Assembly: GCF_024808255.1 (NCBI RefSeq)
Contig: NZ_JANTYS010000026.1
Location: 1-64,000 of the forward strand
Length of the DNA: 64,000 nucleotides
Origin: Mucilaginibacter dorajii
GTDB lineage: Bacteria; Bacteroidota; Bacteroidia; Sphingobacteriales; Sphingobacteriaceae
Reading direction: 5' to 3'
Notes under the pieces: generated by a model
The model's database searches: none
Seen by the model: the letters and a program-made list of their open reading frames with translations, nothing else
Told to the model about the DNA's origin: nothing
In this document: positions 56,639-64,000 of the stretch, in pieces
Layout: each line of letters opens with the position of its first letter
Position numbering within the stretch: position 1 is the first letter of the stretch
Position numbers and translations under genes: made by a program

Positions 56639-57901
56639 TTAAAGCTTCTCGATGATTTCCCTTGCCTTATCCACATCCAGCGAGGCCAAATAACTATACG
56701 CCTGGGTAAGCTGTGATTGTGCCGATGCATTGCCTACATACTTTTTGCGTAGGGTATACCATTTGTAAATGAGTTCCAACTCCGTTTGAGTATACTTTAC
56801 GCCTGTATATTGTTGTATGGTCACCAAAAAATCGAAATTAAAATCAAGCGTTGGCTCAATCATAGTTCCTTCACCGTAATCATTCCAGGTGATGAGCTGC
56901 AGGTATGGCAGATTGCTATTTTTGGCGAGGTTGAGCGTACTTTGCATTGTACCTGTTCCGTTATAGTTGATAGTGAACAAATTATTACCCCAGCCACCTT
57001 CTTTATAAAAATCATGAAAGCCCGGATATGCCCCGGCAAAGGCTGTAGCCAATGTTTTGCTCCTATTGTTATAAAAATCATTAATTGGTGCCGGGTCGGT
57101 TGCCCCTACCCAAAAGAACTCGCCACTGCCTGCACTACCGGTAACATCGCCCTGATATAATAATGAGAGCAATCGTGGCCTGATGGTTAATCCCGAAAAA
57201 GCCTGCTGCCAGTCAATGGCCGATTTCAAGCCCTGCGGACCAAAATCTAACAACAATGGCTGCCCACTGATGGTGATATAATTGCTACTTTTAAAATAGT
57301 TGGTTTGCAGGTAAGCAAAATCTTCTTTAGCCGCCGTAACCATATCCTCGCCGGTAACTTTGTTCACATTTACCAACGAGGCATCCTCATAGCAAATACC
57401 AAACTGCAAGCCAACACCCGGCATCCTGCTGAACAGGCTATCCGTATTCCGTTTAATGAGCGGGTAATCATAAACGTTATGGCTGCCGTTCCAATCTACA
57501 ATAACACCGTCGATACCGGCATATTTCATGAGCAATAACTGGTAATCTATAATATCCCTGTCTGAGCTGGCATATGGTCCCGTCATGGGGTAATAATGGG
57601 ATGCTATCTGCCTCCGGCCGTTTGCTAAAACGATATCTGGATTTTGGTTAGCCATGGTCCAGTGCTGGCCCCATTTACCTGTACCCGATGTTGTTTTATC
57701 TTCAAACCAAGGCATATAATGTACATACACCTTTTGGCTGTTAGTTTTTACTACAGGTTTGGCATCCGTTTTTACCAAACTTTTGGTGGTATCGGGGTTG
57801 GTGACAACAGGATCAATTGGTGTTACCGGATTTGATTTCGGGCTGCTTTTGGCGCAGCTTAAAAACAACAGAGCGACGATTATGGCGGATAATTTATACA
57901 C
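56639..57901 (-). CDS. GH71/GH99-like lipoprotein glycosidase
   Basis: A 420-residue lipoprotein with lipobox 'ALLFLSC' and a Pro/Thr-rich linker of about 45 residues. The catalytic barrel begins 'VYVHYMPWFEDK', the hallmark of GH99/GH71-like enzymes. 'WGQHWTMANQNPD' and 'IDGVIVDWNGS' follow, and 'LQLITWNDYGEGTMIEP' near residue 345 carries the acidic active-site pair. GH99 acts endo on alpha-mannosides; GH71 acts on alpha-1,3-glucan. The WNDYGEGT motif has Asp where GH99 usually has the first Glu, so substrate cannot be assigned. It lies downstream of GH97 across a repeat-rich gap on the same strand, and it may belong to the same utilisation locus. Confidence 0.85.
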   Translation of the reverse strand: MYKLSAIIVALLFLSCAKSSPKSNPVTPIDPVVTNPDTTKSLVKTDAKPVVKTNSQKVYVHYMPWFEDKTTSGTGKWGQHWTMANQNPDIVLANGRRQIASHYYPMTGPYASSDRDIIDYQLLLMKYAGIDGVIVDWNGSHNVYDYPLIKRNTDSLFSRMPGVGLQFGICYEDASLVNVNKVTGEDMVTAAKEDFAYLQTNYFKSSNYITISGQPLLLDFGPQGLKSAIDWQQAFSGLTIRPRLLSLLYQGDVTGSAGSGEFFWVGATDPAPINDFYNNRSKTLATAFAGAYPGFHDFYKEGGWGNNLFTINYNGTGTMQSTLNLAKNSNLPYLQLITWNDYGEGTMIEPTLDFNFDFLVTIQQYTGVKYTQTELELIYKWYTLRKKYVGNASAQSQLTQAYSYLASLDVDKAREIIEKL

Positions 57902-57997
57902 GGTTTTCAGGGTTTTGAAAGGGGTAAATCATCATGTCATTGAGTAACCTATCAGGGAAACCCTGAAATCAACAGTAATGACGTTATTTGTTGAATC

Positions 57998-58045
57998 GTC
58001 ATTGCGAGTTATAAAATCCGCAGACTGTGAAGGTGGAAATGACAA
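57998..58045 (+). repeat. 48-bp interspersed repeat, copy 4
   Basis: The fullest version of the 48-bp repeat, starting GTCATTGCGAGTTATAAAAT and ending GGTGGAAATGACAA. The first and last six bases are inverted complements, as in the other copies. Confidence 0.75.
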
Positions 58046-58057
58046 CATCGCCCCCTT

Positions 58058-58254
58058 GTCATTGCGAGGAACGAAGCAATCTCGTCGCCATGCATATTCG
58101 CTCTGTATGGCTACGAGATTGCCACGCTGCGCTCGCAATGACATATTTTTATATTTGTCATGGGTAGGTACGAAGCAATCCCCGATAAGCAGGTGCGCCT
58201 GCAAATTCGCCCTGTATAGTTGGGGATTGCTTCGCCGTACCTCCTCGCAATGAC
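58058..58254. repeat. two inverted GTCATTGCGAGG/CTCGCAATGAC units
   Basis: Unit 1 (58058-58142) runs GTCATTGCGAGGAACGAAGC to GCGCTCGCAATGACA around an inner CTCGT..ACGAG dyad. Unit 2 (58158-58254) runs GTCATGGGTAGGTACGAAGC to GCTTCGCCGTACCTCCTCGC plus AATGAC. Related units occur at 18147-18253 and 25014-25097, and halves at 6431, 8751 and 5449. A widespread intergenic family here. Confidence 0.7.
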
Positions 58255-58333
58255 GATTTTTAATATTGATAATCAACAATTTAAGAAGCACATCATTATA
58301 GGGTGCGAAGGAATAAACGATTTCTGCATTCTT

Positions 58334-60472
58334 CTACTTATACATTTTCAACCCTTTAACATCGGCACCAGCAGGTTTTATGCTGATGGCCGCGCCTCCA
58401 CCCTTTGCCAGTTTAATGTTGAGTTTGGTTTTATCGCTAACCAGGTAACTATGAATCTGGTATGCTTCAGGGTTAACTTTCCAGTCGGCATTATCGGCAT
58501 CGGCATAAATAGTTACGATGTACTTTTTACCTTTATCTAAAAAACTTAACGGAATAACGGCATTCCGGCTATTCTCGTTGGTAATGGCACCTATAAACCA
58601 ATTATCTGTTCCTTTGGCTTTGCGGGCGGTAGTTATATAATCACCTGGCTCTGCTTCAATAATATGGGTGTCATCCCAATCAACAGCAACATCTTTAATA
58701 AACTGGAAAGCATCCATATGCGGCTCGTAGTTCTCAGTTAAATCGGCAGCCATTTGCAGCGGACTATACATGGTTACATACAATGCCAACTGTTTGGCAA
58801 GTGTAGTATGTACCTGCCGGCCGGGCACATCGCTATAACCTTTTATTTTGAAAATACCTGGGGTGTAATCCATCGGGCCGCCCATCAGGCGGGTAAAAGG
58901 CATAATGGTTTCATGCTCAGGAGCGTTGCCGGTACTAAAGGCATTGTATTCATTACCGCGGCCTGCCTCGCTGGCCATCCAGTTTGGATAAGTGCGCGAT
59001 AATCCTGTTGGCCTTACCGGTTCGTGGGCATCAAGCATTACCCGGTGATCTGCCGCTTTTTGGGCTACACGTACATAATGATCAATCATCCACTGGCCGT
59101 CATGGTGTTCGCCACGGGGGATAATTTTGCCTACGTAGCCGGTTTTAACTGCCGGGTAACCATATTTATTCATGAATTTAAACGCAGTATCCATCTGCCG
59201 TTCATAACTTGTTGCCGAACCGGATGTTTCATTATGCATAATCATCTTTACGCCTTTTGAAGCGGCGTAGTCGCTCAGCTCTTTCACATCAAAATCGGGG
59301 TAAGGTTTGGCAAAGTCAAATACGTCTTCCTTCCAGTTGCCAAACCAATCCTCCCAGCCCACGTTCCAGCCTTCAACCAATACACCGCCTATACCGTTTT
59401 TGGTGGCAAAATCAATGTAATGTTTTACGTTGGCTGTAGTTGCCCCGTGCTTGCCGCTGGGTTTAAGGTTACCATTGGCATCAACATCGGTCATGCTGTT
59501 GGCATAGCTCCAGGTACTTTTGCCTATCTGCATTTCCCACCATACGCCCACAAATTTCATGGGGTGAATGTAGGATGGATCGGCAATTTTAGAAGGTTCG
59601 TTTAAGTTCAGGATCATTTTGGAGGATAGAATATCTGCCGCCTTATCGCTCACAATAATGGTACGCCATGGCGTTTTACCGGGTGCAACCATGTAGGCTT
59701 TATTACCCAAAGCATCGGGCACCAGGTTGGCCGATAACAGGTAGCTTGCCCTATCCACATGTAGCTGCATCGATGTATAATTTACCAGGGCTGCCTCGTG
59801 AATGTTGATGTACAAGCCATCAGCGGTTTTCATCATCAGCGGGGTTTGTACGGCGTATTGATCGGGTACCACCCGTACCGCTATATCTGTTGCGGCTTTA
59901 TAGGGTACCCAGGCATCTACTTGGCTTAGTTTTGAGGTGATGTAGCTGTACTCGTTGCTATCGTAATCTCCCGGTATCCAAAAGGTTTTATGATCACCAG
60001 TGAGGCTAAACTGGCTTAGTTCATCGCTCACAATAAAATACCGGAGATTGGGCTGCTGCGGAAACACATACCTAAAACCAACCCCATCCTCAAACACCCT
60101 GAAAACAATATCCATCAGCCTACCCGGCGCATCCGCTTGTTTCAGATGTACGGTAAGTTGCTGGTAATGATTGCGTATCACACTTACCTCGCCCCAAACA
60201 GGTTTCCAAAGTTCGTCTACATCAGTGGTTTCGGTACTGATGAGCTGTAAATGCTGATCAAAACCTGTATCATTCAATAATTTAATGCCCAGCCGCGATG
60301 GTTTTATTACTGATTTTTGGTTGTAACTTACCGAGTATTCGGGACGACCATCGGCATCAATGGTAAAATCGAGCTTAACTTTGTTGAGTTGGGCGCCGGT
60401 TGTTTTTTTATCCTGAGCAAAAGCGTTAACAGATATGGAGAAACTGAGCAGGTATATATATACTTTTTTCAT
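58334..60472 (-). CDS. GH97 family alpha-glycosidase (SusB-like)
   Basis: A 712-residue periplasmic enzyme. The signal peptide is 'MKKVYIYLLSFSISVNAFA'. An N-terminal beta-sandwich (to about 290, with 'WKPVWGEVSVIRNHY' and 'FRVFEDGVGFRYVFP') is followed by the barrel from 'MKFVGVWWEMQIGKSTWSYA' onward. 'GIGGVLVEGWNVGWEDW', 'IMHNETSGS', 'MLDAHEPVRPTGLSRTYPN' and 'EAGRGNEYNAF' carry Glu residues in the places of the catalytic and Ca-binding glutamates of SusB. This favours the inverting alpha-glucosidase type over the retaining alpha-galactosidase type. It is downstream of susC/susD in one polysaccharide utilisation locus, separated by a terminator-like hairpin. Confidence 0.93.
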   Translation of the reverse strand: MKKVYIYLLSFSISVNAFAQDKKTTGAQLNKVKLDFTIDADGRPEYSVSYNQKSVIKPSRLGIKLLNDTGFDQHLQLISTETTDVDELWKPVWGEVSVIRNHYQQLTVHLKQADAPGRLMDIVFRVFEDGVGFRYVFPQQPNLRYFIVSDELSQFSLTGDHKTFWIPGDYDSNEYSYITSKLSQVDAWVPYKAATDIAVRVVPDQYAVQTPLMMKTADGLYINIHEAALVNYTSMQLHVDRASYLLSANLVPDALGNKAYMVAPGKTPWRTIIVSDKAADILSSKMILNLNEPSKIADPSYIHPMKFVGVWWEMQIGKSTWSYANSMTDVDANGNLKPSGKHGATTANVKHYIDFATKNGIGGVLVEGWNVGWEDWFGNWKEDVFDFAKPYPDFDVKELSDYAASKGVKMIMHNETSGSATSYERQMDTAFKFMNKYGYPAVKTGYVGKIIPRGEHHDGQWMIDHYVRVAQKAADHRVMLDAHEPVRPTGLSRTYPNWMASEAGRGNEYNAFSTGNAPEHETIMPFTRLMGGPMDYTPGIFKIKGYSDVPGRQVHTTLAKQLALYVTMYSPLQMAADLTENYEPHMDAFQFIKDVAVDWDDTHIIEAEPGDYITTARKAKGTDNWFIGAITNENSRNAVIPLSFLDKGKKYIVTIYADADNADWKVNPEAYQIHSYLVSDKTKLNIKLAKGGGAAISIKPAGADVKGLKMYK

Positions 60473-60552
60473 GTATGGTTTATTATTGCTAAAACATCGG
60501 GCTATAAATCAACAGATTTACAGGTAGATTGATGATTTACATGGATATAGAT

Positions 60553-60586
60553 AAAAAAGTGTAAAGCTTTCTCAAGGCTTTACACT
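60553..60586 (-). terminator. terminator or attenuator between susD and GH97
   Basis: AGTGTAAAGCTTT (60558-60570) and AAGGCTTTACACT (60574-60586) form a 13-bp arm pair with one mismatch and a 3-nt loop. On the minus strand the stem is followed by a T-run (complement of A 60553-60558). It would end or reduce read-through from susCD into GH97. Confidence 0.75.
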
Positions 60587-60601
60587 CATAATCAACTATT
60601 A

Positions 60602-62422
60602 TCAATACCCCGGATTTTGTTTTATTTTACTGTTGGAATTGATCTCATTTATAGGGATAGGCCAGGTGTAAGATTTGCTGTCGTCCCACTGAAAATCACC
60701 CGAAACATTGATAGCTGTTTTGTAGTAAGCAGCTTCTTGTTTACCAATTCTCCAGCGGCAAACATCAAACCACCAGCTGCCTTCGTTAAACAATTCGGCC
60801 CAGCGCTCATAGTATAATGGGTTGTTCCCTAATACCGCGTCACTTGCCGATGTTTTATCACTTAATGATTTATAATCGACGGTAATAGATGGTGTATTAA
60901 AAGGCAAGCCATAGGCCCTGCGTTTCACCTTATTCAGGTACTCCAGCGCGGTAGCATTATCACCGGCTCCTTTTGAAGCTTCGGCATACAGCAGGTAAAC
61001 ATCTGCCATGCGCAGCAGGTAATAATTCCATGCATCGGCAATGGAATTGGTTGGCGCATTGCCCTGTCCTGTGTTTTCGTTGTACAGGGTTGGCGCGTAT
61101 TTACGTACACTCCAGGCGTAAACAGCGGTATTATTGGCCAATCCATTTGGCTTAGCCGATGGTGCGTAGTTTACCCCATCAAACCTTACAGAATCTACCC
61201 AGGGCTGTAAACCATTCACAAACAAACGCGGGTCGGCGGTTTGCGCTGTACGTACCACCAACGATGCCGTTTTATAAGCCGGGTCCATGATCTTTTCGGG
61301 ATTTTTATAGCTTGGGTTGCTGCCTGTATATTTAGGATTAGCTACGAGGTTATAAGCTGTACCCAAGGGAAAGCCAAAACGGGTCACGTTACCATCGTGC
61401 AGAAACTCATTACCATAGCCTAATGCAAAGGAGTCTTCAACCTTGCCGCTACCTCCTAATGACCATGGTGCCCAGATCAACCCATTAAGCGCGGTAGCAT
61501 TGGCTGCACCGCTGTAAATACCATAGCCCCCCTTTGAGTCGTTATCAACATTCAATTCAAATAATGATTCCTCATTAAACTCATTAGCGGTATTGCCGTT
61601 AAAGGCATCTTTGTATTTAGCAAACGGCATCAGGGTTTTACCACTATTCTGAATCACATCCAGCAAAACAGTTTTAGCATTGGCCCAATCCTGGGTATAA
61701 ACATAGGCTTTGCCCAATAAACCTTTGGCGCTCCATTCGGTAACACGACCGCGGTCATCGCCGGTCCAAACTTTGCCTTTAAGTAACTCGGCAGATTTTT
61801 TCAAATCAGCCTCAATAAAAGTCCATACTTCTTTAACCGTTGCACGGGCTTTTTGCGTGCTGTTCAAGTCGGTAGGCAGGCCATCATAAATAGGTACGCC
61901 CATTTTATCGCCACCGCCCGATGCGCTGATGTAGCTTTCACCGAACAGGGTTTCCAGCTGCATATAGTAAAAACCACGTAAAAAATAGGCTTGCCCCAAT
62001 ATGGCATTCACATCTGGTGCATCAGCAGCTTTGGCATATTTAGCATTGAAAAGCGCGGCGGCAGCTATGGTGGCGTTACAGTTTTTTACGCCGGTGTACA
62101 TGGTTTGCCAGGCTTCTAAAGCGTACTGATTAGTAACGGCCAGGTTAGTGTTGGCCATTTCGTTCCATGAGCCGTCGCCGTTATACAACGAGTTTACTGT
62201 GTGCATACTGTTTGATAAGGCTTTGGGCAAAAAATGAAAACCCAGGTAACCCTGATCTCGCAGGTTTGAATAACCTGCTGCCAGTACGCTGTTTAAATCG
62301 GCCGTGCTTTGCGGGTATCCGCCCGTTGAATACTGATCTGTTGGTGCTACCAACAAAGGATCTTTTTTGCAACCGGAAACTAAGGCCATTGCCAGTATTG
62401 CTATATATATCTTTTTATACAT
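60602..62422 (-). CDS. susD: SusD/RagB family glycan-binding lipoprotein
   Basis: A 606-residue surface lipoprotein that binds glycan and caps the SusC channel. The signal 'MYKKIYIAILAMALVSGC' ends in a lipobox Cys, followed by an acidic/polar start. TPR-like helices of the SusD fold are visible ('DVNAILGQAYFLRGFYYMQLETLFGE', in part; 'GLLGKAYVYTQDWANAKTVL'). The C-terminal block 'YERWAELFNEGSWWFDVCRW' is the family signature. The start at 62422 is preferred; a start at 62446 would overlap the SusC stop. It follows susC by 23 bp. Glycan type is unknown; the partner GH97 suggests an alpha-linked glucan or related glycan. Confidence 0.94.
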   Translation of the reverse strand: MYKKIYIAILAMALVSGCKKDPLLVAPTDQYSTGGYPQSTADLNSVLAAGYSNLRDQGYLGFHFLPKALSNSMHTVNSLYNGDGSWNEMANTNLAVTNQYALEAWQTMYTGVKNCNATIAAAALFNAKYAKAADAPDVNAILGQAYFLRGFYYMQLETLFGESYISASGGGDKMGVPIYDGLPTDLNSTQKARATVKEVWTFIEADLKKSAELLKGKVWTGDDRGRVTEWSAKGLLGKAYVYTQDWANAKTVLLDVIQNSGKTLMPFAKYKDAFNGNTANEFNEESLFELNVDNDSKGGYGIYSGAANATALNGLIWAPWSLGGSGKVEDSFALGYGNEFLHDGNVTRFGFPLGTAYNLVANPKYTGSNPSYKNPEKIMDPAYKTASLVVRTAQTADPRLFVNGLQPWVDSVRFDGVNYAPSAKPNGLANNTAVYAWSVRKYAPTLYNENTGQGNAPTNSIADAWNYYLLRMADVYLLYAEASKGAGDNATALEYLNKVKRRAYGLPFNTPSITVDYKSLSDKTSASDAVLGNNPLYYERWAELFNEGSWWFDVCRWRIGKQEAAYYKTAINVSGDFQWDDSKSYTWPIPINEINSNSKIKQNPGY

Positions 62423-62445
62423 CTTGGTAATTTTTATAGTTAACA

Positions 62446-64000
62446 TTAAAAAGTAAGATCCACACCTGCCGAATAAATACGTACCTGCGGATACTGCGAA
62501 ACCTGGTCGAGCCCACGGGTGGTAACCCCATAACCGCTTGGCGATTGTGCAAAACCCAGTTCGGGATCTAAACCGCTGTACTTAGTAATGGTGAACACGT
62601 TGTTGGCCATTATGAAAATCCTTGCTCCTTTAATTTTAGCATGCGAAAGCAGCTGTGTTGGAAAAGAATAACCTATTTGCAGGTTTTTAAGCTTCAGGTA
62701 ATTACCGCTTTCAACAAAATAGCTGTTTACCGATGAATAATTTTTATTAGGATCGGGGGTAAAACCATTGGCATCAACTATGCCTAAGCGGGGTTGCGAT
62801 GTAACCTGGTTGCTACCCAAAAACGACGCGCCAAAAACCTGGCTGGTGGTGTTGCCGTCAGAAAAAGGGAACTGGGTATAAGCTTTTACACCATTGTAAA
62901 GCTGTACACCTGCAACGCCATTAAACAGTAAAGCGGCATCAAAGCCCTTATACCCTACACGGATATTGATACCATAAACCAGTTTAGGGTTGGGGTTACC
63001 CAATACCTGCCTGTCGGCATCGGTAATTTTACCGTCGCCATTTAAGTCCTGGTAGTGCAAATCGCCGGCATGGGCTACGTGGCCATCAACTGTTTGGCCT
63101 GCGGCTTCGGCATCGGTTTTAAAAATACCCAGCGCTTTGTAGCCATAAAATGAACCAAATGGTAAACCTGCCTTGGTAATGGTAATGGTTTGGCTTGGAG
63201 TTGCGCTAAAAGCCGCATCGCCATAGCTGTAGTAGTTATACCCATCCTGGATACTGCTGGTAGCAACACCATCCAATTTGGTTACCTTGTTTCTATTGAA
63301 GCCGGCAGTAGCGCTGATATCATAGGTAAAAGCACCCGACTGATTTTTAAACCCTAATTGTAAATCAACACCGCGGTTATTAACCGAACCAATATTAGCC
63401 AGGAAAGGCGTAGTAATGCCCGTGCTTAATGGCAGGTTTATACCATACAGCATGTTACTGGTATTTTTGTTATAATACTCGGCCGTAAAATAAATTTTGC
63501 CGTTCAATGCCTCTCCATCTAAGCCAATATTGGTTTCGGTAACGGTTTCCCAATGCAAGGCCGGGTTGGGTATAGCGTTAATAGAATTGGCAATAATAAG
63601 CGGACCACCCGGCGCAAAGTTTTGCGCGCCCGACGCGATACCGTTGGTAGCGTTAAACTGGCTGTAGGTTGATAAAAAGCGGTACTGACCTATATTGCTG
63701 TTACCCAACTGACCCCAGCTGCCCCTTAATTTTAAGGCATTAATAACCGGGACATTATTCTTCCAGAACCCTTCTTCGCTCACATTCCAGCCGGCAGATG
63801 CAGCGGGGAATGTTCCCTTTTGTTTATTAGGACCAAAAGTGGTAAAGTTGGCATCCTGCCTGATAGAGCCCGATAGATAATATTTACCGGCATAGTTATA
63901 ATTCACCCGGCCAAATTCAGATTTGATTAAACCGTTTGGATCATAGTGCCCGCTTAATGAAAGATTTGATGCCGATGACTGCACAAAAGAGTATCCCGGC
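62446..64000 (-). CDS. susC: SusC/RagA family TonB-linked outer-membrane transporter (C-terminal part)
   Basis: The frame is open to the window edge, so only the last ~517 residues are seen and the N-terminus lies beyond 64000. The translation shows the beta-barrel part of a SusC-type TonB-dependent transporter: 'FGRVNYNYAGKYYLSGSIRQD', 'ALKLRGSWGQLGNSNIG', 'NPALHWETVTETNIGLD', 'DLNGDGKITDADRQVLGNPNPK' (in part) and a final 'VRIYSAGVDLTF' ending in Phe, as barrel proteins do. It imports glycan fragments across the outer membrane with the downstream SusD. A GTG at 63984 is internal and is not the start. The missing part should hold the signal, CarboxypepD-like and plug domains. Confidence 0.95.
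   Translation of the reverse strand, partial: PGYSFVQSSASNLSLSGHYDPNGLIKSEFGRVNYNYAGKYYLSGSIRQDANFTTFGPNKQKGTFPAASAGWNVSEEGFWKNNVPVINALKLRGSWGQLGNSNIGQYRFLSTYSQFNATNGIASGAQNFAPGGPLIIANSINAIPNPALHWETVTETNIGLDGEALNGKIYFTAEYYNKNTSNMLYGINLPLSTGITTPFLANIGSVNNRGVDLQLGFKNQSGAFTYDISATAGFNRNKVTKLDGVATSSIQDGYNYYSYGDAAFSATPSQTITITKAGLPFGSFYGYKALGIFKTDAEAAGQTVDGHVAHAGDLHYQDLNGDGKITDADRQVLGNPNPKLVYGINIRVGYKGFDAALLFNGVAGVQLYNGVKAYTQFPFSDGNTTSQVFGASFLGSNQVTSQPRLGIVDANGFTPDPNKNYSSVNSYFVESGNYLKLKNLQIGYSFPTQLLSHAKIKGARIFIMANNVFTITKYSGLDPELGFAQSPSGYGVTTRGLDQVSQYPQVRIYSAGVDLTF

Larger units (their letters stand above)
57902..58333. other. 432-bp intergenic repeat cluster between GH97 and GH71/99
   Basis: It holds a short hairpin TCAGGG-AAA-CCCTGA (57951-57965) and a 48-bp repeat copy (57998-58045). 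Two long inverted units of the GTCATTGCGAGG..ACGAAGCAATC / ..CTCGCAATGAC type follow (58058-58142 and 58158-58254). No gene. Confidence 0.75.

Noticed and set aside
63982-63984. GTG as the true start of the SusC-like gene
   Set aside because: The frame is open upstream to the window edge with barrel-like residues, and a full SusC protein is about 1000 residues. The gene is cut by the window.

Overview
The window looks like chromosome of a Bacteroidota member, most likely Sphingobacteriaceae and close to Mucilaginibacter or Pedobacter. The signs are SusC/SusD proteins, a type IX secretion (T9SS) sorting domain, PorP/SprF and PorE-like proteins, GLPGLI and outer-membrane beta-barrel proteins, TAnnTTTG-type promoter elements, weak Shine-Dalgarno sequences and many short interspersed intergenic repeats. 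No tRNA, rRNA, CRISPR array, integrase or complete insertion sequence was seen.

Layout. 1-9.5 kb: two tandem MacB/FtsX-type ABC permeases, a cyclase-family protein, and a five-gene run of ArsR regulator, SRPBCC, DoxX-like, DUF4256 and DUF1801/YdeI proteins behind a promoter with two matching palindromic operators. 9.5-20.1 kb: an ECF sigma factor and a lipoprotein mutarotase on the minus strand, then an L-arabinose locus on the plus strand: a Nudix-type AraR regulator, araB, araD, a GH27 glycosidase, araA and an SSS-family sugar symporter. 20.3-30 kb: a PIN toxin/antitoxin pair, DUF2252, MgtC, a GH8 glycanase, a frameshifted NlpC/P60-like gene, a 1326-residue Pls/PosA-type NRPS-like enzyme and two small genes.

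30.1-44.9 kb is one minus-strand operon-like block: a 3903-residue surface protein with a T9SS type B C-terminal domain, then a PorP/SprF protein and a PorE-like OmpA protein. The giant protein has about 30 Ig_7-like modules interrupted by seven jelly-roll-like modules, and carries an internal 2,745-bp tandem duplication. Divergent from it is a NACHT-like STAND ATPase with an HTH-like N-terminus and nested palindromes upstream. 47.8-56.6 kb: a PQQ-type dehydrogenase/cytochrome c fusion, an amino-acid permease, an outer-membrane beta-barrel/GLPGLI pair and a Rossmann protein. 56.6-64 kb: a minus-strand polysaccharide utilisation locus (SusC cut by the window end, SusD, GH97 and a GH71/99-like lipoprotein).

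How the genes work together. The arabinose locus is a full import-to-pentose-phosphate path: symporter, extracellular mutarotase, AraA isomerase, AraB kinase and AraD epimerase, with a periplasmic GH27 that probably releases the sugar. The giant protein, PorP/SprF and PorE-like protein look like a dedicated secretion and anchoring unit. The most unusual observations are the repeat structure and CxxC-bearing modules of the giant protein, the GH27 substrate-pocket substitution, the NACHT/HTH protein with its palindromes, a leader hairpin before the symporter, and several terminal-inverted-repeat intergenic elements.
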